Below the pieces are notes generated by a model, which was not told the DNA's origin, did no database searches, and saw nothing but the letters and a program-made list of their open reading frames with translations. Below are positions 5,536 to 8,788 of a stretch of DNA of 8,788 nt, piece after piece; the first letter of the stretch is position 1; the number at the start of each line of letters is the position of its first letter. The stretch comes from JAUWQU01 sp964605095 (lineage in GTDB: Bacteria > Planctomycetota > Phycisphaerae > SM23-33), in NCBI GenBank assembly GCA_964605095.1, contig CAZSBS010000210.1:1-8788 (forward strand), given 5' to 3'. The position numbers and the translations under genes were made by a program.

Positions 5536-7521
5536 CTAAGGCCGCTTGCCGCCCAGCGGGTTGCTGTCGGCCCGGAAGAAGACTGGTATCCGGCTCAGTT
5601 CGGCCGGAACTTCTAACTCCTGGCCGCCCTTGTGCTGTTTGCCGGTCCAGGCATTCCGCCAGGTCGTGCCGGCGGGCAGGTATACCTTCCGCGCCCGGGC
5701 GCCAAGCGACAGGATCGGGGCGACAAGGATGTCCGGGCCGAACATGAACTCGTCCTCAACCGGCCAGGCCTTCGGGTCGTCGGGGAAATCGAAGAACAGC
5801 GGCCTCATCGGCGGCCGGCCGGTCTTCTCGGCCTTTTGCATCTGCTTCATAATGTAAGGCCTCAGCCGCTGGCGGAGATGGAGCTGCTCGCTGAGGATGC
5901 CGCACACCTCGTCCCCGTACGACCAGACCTCGTTCGGCGCCCAATCGCCTTCCTTCTTATCCTTCTGGCGCCGCACGCCGTGCAGACGGCATATCGGGCA
6001 GAACACGCCGTACTGGAACCACCGGACCAGCAACTCGTGGAAGTTCGGGTCGGCGATGTCCCCACCGTAGAAGCCGCCGATGTCCGTAGTCCACCACGGG
6101 ATGCCGCTGAGGCCGATGTTCAGCCCGCCCGCGACCTGGCGACGCAGCGATTCGAACGTCGAGGGAATATCCGCGGACCACACGGCCGAGCCGTACCGCT
6201 GGCTGCCCGCCCAGGCAGACCGGCCCAGTGTGAGCACTTCCTTATCGCCCTCGGCCGTCAGGCCCTCGTAGAAGCCCTGCTGGTGGCACTTGGGATACAG
6301 GCAGGCGACCTCCAGCCCGTTGCCGAGGTGGTATCGCGTGTTGTCCTGCTCAAGCGGTATCAACTCCGGCTCCATCGTGTCCAGCCAGAACCGCGTGACG
6401 CCGAGTTTGCAGTAGTTCTGGCGGATCTTCTTGAGCAGGAACGCCCGCGCCTCGGGGTTCATCGCGTCGTAGAAAGTCTGGAGCTTGCCGCCCTTGTTGT
6501 CGTCGCTGGAGTTCTGAACGGGCATGCCGCGCTCGTTGCGGATGAGCAGCCCGTGCGATTCCATGTAAGCGTAGTTCTCGCTGGTCGTGTTGACCGTCGG
6601 CCAGACGGACACCATCACCTCGATGCCCATCTCCTTCAGTTCTCGCACCATGGCGGCCGGGTCCGGCCAGCACTCCGGGTCGAACTTCCAGTCGCCCATC
6701 TGCGTCCAGTGGAAGAAGTCGATCACGATCAGCGAGATCGGCAGCTTCCGCCGCTTGTACTCGCGGGCCACTTCGAGCACTTCCTGCTGGGTCTTGTAGC
6801 GCAGCTTGCACTGCCAGAAGCCGGCCGCCCACTTGGGGAACTTCGTCGGGAAGCCCGTCGCCTCGGCGTATCGCCGCATGATGGCCGGGATGGACCGCTC
6901 GGCCACAATGTAGTAGTCGATCTGCCGGGCCGCCTCAGCCACCCAGCGGGTCTCGTTCCTGCCAAGCTCGACGCGCCCCACGCCCGGATGGTTCCACAGG
7001 AACCCGTAGCCGAGGTTCGACACCGCGAAGGGGATCGCCACCTCCATGTTGCGGTGGAGCAGGTCCACGACGCAACCCTTCTGGTCGAGATAGCCGTGCT
7101 GGTGCTGCCCGAGGCCGTAAAACTTCTCCGCGTCGTTGGCGTAGAACCGCTGCTCGATCTTCCATACGCCCTCACGCGGGATGAACGTCCGGCCTTTGTA
7201 CTCGTTGGTGTTCTTGACCCACTCCTTCAGCAGCGTCGCGCCGTCGGACGTGCGGATGAACGTGACATTGCCCGGAGGCGTAACCTCGACCTTGATTTGA
7301 CCGTTGGTCAACTCGGCCAGCTTCTCGCCGATCTTGACCTTCGCCTTGCCGGTCTTGGCGGGCTTGTCCATCAGGGCTTGAGGAAGGTCCAGAAACTCCG
7401 CCTGCTGCGTGACCCGCACCCGCAGCCCATTGACGCCCCAGGGCACGATCCAAAGCTTCTCGTGGCCCCTCTTGAACATCAGCCCGTTGCCAACTTTCGC
7501 GGCGAATTCTTTCATGCTCAT
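5536..7521 (-). CDS. GH31 family alpha-glycosidase (alpha-xylosidase/alpha-glucosidase type)
   Basis: The 661-residue protein has no signal peptide, so it is probably cytoplasmic and acts on imported oligosaccharides. The N-terminal beta domain contains KFYGLGQHQHGYLDQKG (133-149), the loop that shapes the GH31 entrance. The barrel contains IVIDFFHW (265-272), the nucleophile Asp381 in GVTRFWLDTMEPE, the acid/base Asp451 in AVWSADI, GIPWWTTDIGGF (473-484) and RWFQYGVFCPICRLHG (500-515). All expected retaining-mechanism residues are present and the length is normal for a compact GH31 enzyme. The QHQHGYL form of the entrance loop reminds me of Bacteroidetes/Planctomycetes alpha-xylosidases, but alpha-glucosidase or alpha-galactosidase specificity is not excluded. 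The start at 7521 has AAGGA 6 bases upstream. A good promoter precedes it, and the SASA gene follows on the same strand after 250 bases. Confidence 0.9.
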   Translation of the reverse strand: MSMKEFAAKVGNGLMFKRGHEKLWIVPWGVNGLRVRVTQQAEFLDLPQALMDKPAKTGKAKVKIGEKLAELTNGQIKVEVTPPGNVTFIRTSDGATLLKEWVKNTNEYKGRTFIPREGVWKIEQRFYANDAEKFYGLGQHQHGYLDQKGCVVDLLHRNMEVAIPFAVSNLGYGFLWNHPGVGRVELGRNETRWVAEAARQIDYYIVAERSIPAIMRRYAEATGFPTKFPKWAAGFWQCKLRYKTQQEVLEVAREYKRRKLPISLIVIDFFHWTQMGDWKFDPECWPDPAAMVRELKEMGIEVMVSVWPTVNTTSENYAYMESHGLLIRNERGMPVQNSSDDNKGGKLQTFYDAMNPEARAFLLKKIRQNYCKLGVTRFWLDTMEPELIPLEQDNTRYHLGNGLEVACLYPKCHQQGFYEGLTAEGDKEVLTLGRSAWAGSQRYGSAVWSADIPSTFESLRRQVAGGLNIGLSGIPWWTTDIGGFYGGDIADPNFHELLVRWFQYGVFCPICRLHGVRRQKDKKEGDWAPNEVWSYGDEVCGILSEQLHLRQRLRPYIMKQMQKAEKTGRPPMRPLFFDFPDDPKAWPVEDEFMFGPDILVAPILSLGARARKVYLPAGTTWRNAWTGKQHKGGQELEVPAELSRIPVFFRADSNPLGGKRP

Positions 7522-7602
7522 CGTCGGTCCTTGTGTCTACGCGTTATTGCTCACCAGCCGGCCGGATGCCCGTCGGCCGTCGCCGGCAAGTCAGGCCGAG
7601 CC

Positions 7603-7631
7603 ATAATAGTGCCGACTTCGCGACGGGGCAA
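7603..7631 (-). promoter_or_regulatory. Promoter of the GH31 gene
   Basis: On the minus strand TTGCCC (7631-7626), a 17-base spacer and TATTAT (7608-7603) precede the ATG at 7521. The predicted leader is about 75 bases and is rich in GCCGGC-type complementary blocks (7558-7587), which could fold. Confidence 0.6.
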
Positions 7632-7688
7632 GGGGCGCATCGGCAGGATTCAAGGACGAAGGCTCGGGCAGTAACCGAAGACGCGCCC

Positions 7689-7724
7689 CGAAGATGCTTC
7701 CCAATACGGAAGCATAGCACCACA
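7689..7724 (-). repeat. Dispersed hairpin repeat, copy C (inverted)
   Basis: Read on the minus strand, GTGGTGCTATGCTTCC followed by a short loop and GGAAGCAT (stem 7694-7715) matches copy A at 8176-8202 in 24 of 27 bases over the core. The similarity fades after the stem. It lies about 45 bases past the stop codon of the Mrr_N gene, in inverted orientation relative to copies A and B. Confidence 0.65.
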
Positions 7725-7767
7725 CTTTGAGGCCTTTGAAACCTCGCCACTGCCCCGGGAGCCGGCT

Positions 7768-8088
7768 TCAAAGACGGTGGGCAAGGGAGGCCACAAGTGC
7801 TCGGCCCGCATCAGTGATCTGCCATACGCCACGGGGGGAAGACGCTAGGTGGCCCTTCTCTGCGAGCTTCCGACGCGCCCATCGGACCATGTTTTCCCAC
7901 TTGGAGCGTGGTCTGCCTTCATCCAAGAATTTCTCCTCACGTTCCTCCATGGTCAGCCCAAAGTGATCCGCTAGAGCAAAATAGACAGTTCGGCCATGAT
8001 CGTCGTGACTCGATGGAAGTGCGCGCCCACCTCGACGGATTACTTCCCGCAGGAGTGGCAACTCGATCTCTGGGTAATGAGGGAACAT
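7768..8088 (-). CDS. Stand-alone Mrr N-terminal-type winged-helix protein
   Basis: The protein has 106 residues and no signal peptide. It matches the Mrr_N winged-helix domain (restriction system protein Mrr N-terminus) almost end to end. PEIELPLLREVIRRGGRA (6-23) is the first helix and turn, and LADHFGLTMEEREEKFLDEG (39-58) is the second. SKWENMVRWARRKLAEKGHL (62-81) is the recognition region, and SPRGVWQITDAGRALV (84-99) is the wing. In full-length Mrr this domain recognises DNA and is followed by a PD-(D/E)XK nuclease domain of roughly 150-200 residues. That domain is absent here, and none of the downstream frames encodes it. The protein is therefore a DNA-binding module alone: a regulator, a partner subunit or a relic. 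AGGAGT lies 8 bases upstream of the ATG. It sits between two copies of a hairpin repeat. Confidence 0.8.
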   Translation of the reverse strand: MFPHYPEIELPLLREVIRRGGRALPSSHDDHGRTVYFALADHFGLTMEEREEKFLDEGRPRSKWENMVRWARRKLAEKGHLASSPRGVWQITDAGRALVASLAHRL

Positions 8089-8175
8089 GGTTGGTTACTC
8101 CTAATAGTGTGCATATGGCTAGTCTGCTATTCTTGCGTTGCGGTGTTCGCCCTGGCCGTACGATGCCCATGGCCC

Positions 8176-8256
8176 GCGGTGCCATGCTTCCGCCTTGGGA
8201 AGCATGTCTGGCTGTTTCTTCGCCGTGTACTGCGCACAGCGCGACAATTATCCCCG
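8176..8256 (+). repeat. Dispersed hairpin repeat, copy A
   Basis: The copy begins GCGGTGCCATGCTTCC (8176-8191). A stem ATGCTTCC / GGAAGCAT closes over a short loop, then GTCTGGCTGTTTCTTCGCC and CAGCGCGACAATTATCCCCG follow. The same order of blocks occurs in copy B. It occupies most of the gap between the BolA-like gene and the Mrr_N gene and lies upstream of the latter. Confidence 0.75.
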
Positions 8257-8296
8257 TGCAGAACTCCCACGGTTTGGTCAACTCTATCGCGGGCCG

Positions 8297-8584
8297 CTAG
8301 CGTTCTTCGACCTCATCAGGTGTAAGCGTCAAGATCATGCTGATGTGAAGTTGCTCGTCGGGTGACAAGGCGCTATCGGCAATACGCCAGATGAGGTTCT
8401 GCCGCTCTGAATGCTTCAACGCTTTGAACTTCGGAGCCAGGACACCCACACGATAGAGCTTTGTCGTCGGAACTCTTTCAGTGCGCACCTTCGCGCTGAT
8501 GTCATTCGCGGCCAGTGCGCTGATCAGCGCGGCCTTAAGACGTTCCATGAAGGACGGCGGGGCCTTTACCTTAGACTTAGTCAT
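8297..8584 (-). CDS. Small BolA-like protein
   Basis: The protein has 95 residues and is soluble. From residue 13 it follows the layout of BolA/IbaG: helix MERLKAALISAL, strands around AKVRTERV and LYRVGVLAP, then a VLAPKFKALKHSERQNLIWRI block (48-68) resembling the BolA 'SPxFEGxxxxERHRxVY' motif. LHISMILTLTPDE (79-91) places His80 where BolA has its invariant metal-linking His. BolA proteins pair with monothiol glutaredoxins in Fe-S handling or act as stress regulators. The match is by eye, so this could be a distinct small family of similar fold. The ATG at 8584 has no ribosome site but lies exactly where transcription should begin (promoter at 8592-8620). A later ATG at 8548, at the start of the domain, is possible but also lacks one. 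The nearest downstream gene is the Mrr_N protein. Confidence 0.55.
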   Translation of the reverse strand: MTKSKVKAPPSFMERLKAALISALAANDISAKVRTERVPTTKLYRVGVLAPKFKALKHSERQNLIWRIADSALSPDEQLHISMILTLTPDEVEER

Positions 8585-8591
8585 AGGAACC

Positions 8592-8620
8592 AGAATACCG
8601 CGCCCACCCCCCAGACTCAA
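8592..8620 (-). promoter_or_regulatory. Promoter of the BolA-like gene, implying a leaderless transcript
   Basis: On the minus strand TTGAGT (8620-8615), a 17-base spacer and TATTCT (8597-8592) end only 7 bases before the ATG at 8584. Transcription would start at or next to the A of the ATG. That agrees with the missing ribosome binding site. Confidence 0.6.
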
Positions 8621-8686
8621 CGGAAAGGCAGCACCATTCTTAATGCCCCGCTGGGCCGGTGGCATGTTTCCCAAGGCCCATCGCTT

Positions 8687-8788
8687 GCGGTGCTGTGCTT
8701 TCCGTCCGCGGAAGCATGTCCGGGCTGTTTCTTTGCCGGGCTGTTTTGCTGCCGTGTGCCGCGGCCAGCGCGGCAATTGTACCCGTTC
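8687..8788 (+). repeat. Dispersed hairpin repeat, copy B (cut by the window edge)
   Basis: The copy begins GCGGTGCTGTGCTTTCC and continues CGGAAGCATGTCCGGG, then ends in CAGCGCGGCAATTGTACCCG (8766-8785). Block order is the same as in copy A. It differs by an internal tandem duplication, GGGCTGTTTCTTTGCC (8722-8737) and GGGCTGTTTTGCTGCC (8738-8753), where copy A has one unit. It lies upstream of the BolA-like gene. Confidence 0.75.

Noticed and set aside
5632..7674. 680-codon open frame on the plus strand
   Set aside because: It is antisense to the GH31 gene, which has all its catalytic motifs on the minus strand. The plus-strand product is a low-complexity Arg/Leu/Val/Asp shadow.
7544..7832. 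Continuation of Mrr into a nuclease domain past the stop codon
   Set aside because: All three downstream minus-strand frames were read; none shows PD-(D/E)XK-like motifs, and they pass through repeat copy C.
7689..8788. Integron-style gene cassettes with attC sites
   Set aside because: Small genes between hairpins invited the idea, but I see no GTTRRRY/RYYYAAC core pair at the hairpin ends, one hairpin is inverted, and no integrase is present.

Overview
The window looks like GC-rich chromosomal DNA from an uncultured member of the Planctomycetota or a related PVC lineage. The grounds are a PEP-CTERM surface protein, a secreted SASA esterase fused to a DUF1080 domain, two further glycan-active enzymes, an IS630-type transposase scrap of the 'VSTAWIRR' kind, and abundant dispersed hairpin repeats. 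The placement rests on gene style only; there is no marker gene.

Layout. Bases 1-340 hold the broken N-terminus of an IS630-type transposase (minus strand) and a 9-bp inverted repeat. Bases 341-574 hold short palindromic repeats. A tRNA-His(GTG) gene (575-649, minus) follows, with a terminator hairpin and a promoter whose -35 box contains the stop codon of the next gene. That gene (704-1819, minus) is a secreted GH5-like glycoside hydrolase. Bases 1820-2693 are non-coding apart from one doubtful 28-codon ORF. They contain the GH5 promoter and a roughly 280-bp nested-palindrome element (2129-2410) with imperfect terminal inverted repeats, followed by two sigma70-type promoters facing right. 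The second drives a PEP-CTERM protein (2694-3320, plus), which ends in a clear terminator.

Converging on it from the right is a minus-strand pair: a GH31 alpha-glycosidase (5536-7521) and a secreted SASA/DUF1080 fusion (3654-5285). Together with the GH5 enzyme they suggest breakdown of an acetylated, alpha-decorated plant or algal polysaccharide. Xyloglucan would fit but is not proven.

The right end (7640-8788) is different in character. Two small minus-strand genes, a solo Mrr N-terminal winged-helix protein (7768-8088) and a BolA-like 95-residue protein (8297-8584), lie between copies of one dispersed hairpin repeat at about 7689-7724, 8176-8256 and 8687 to the end. The BolA-like gene appears to be transcribed without a leader.

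The least explained structures are the nested-palindrome element and the repeat-flanked small genes. A shared 8-9 base word, AAATCAGG, near the PEP-CTERM and SASA starts is a possible operator.
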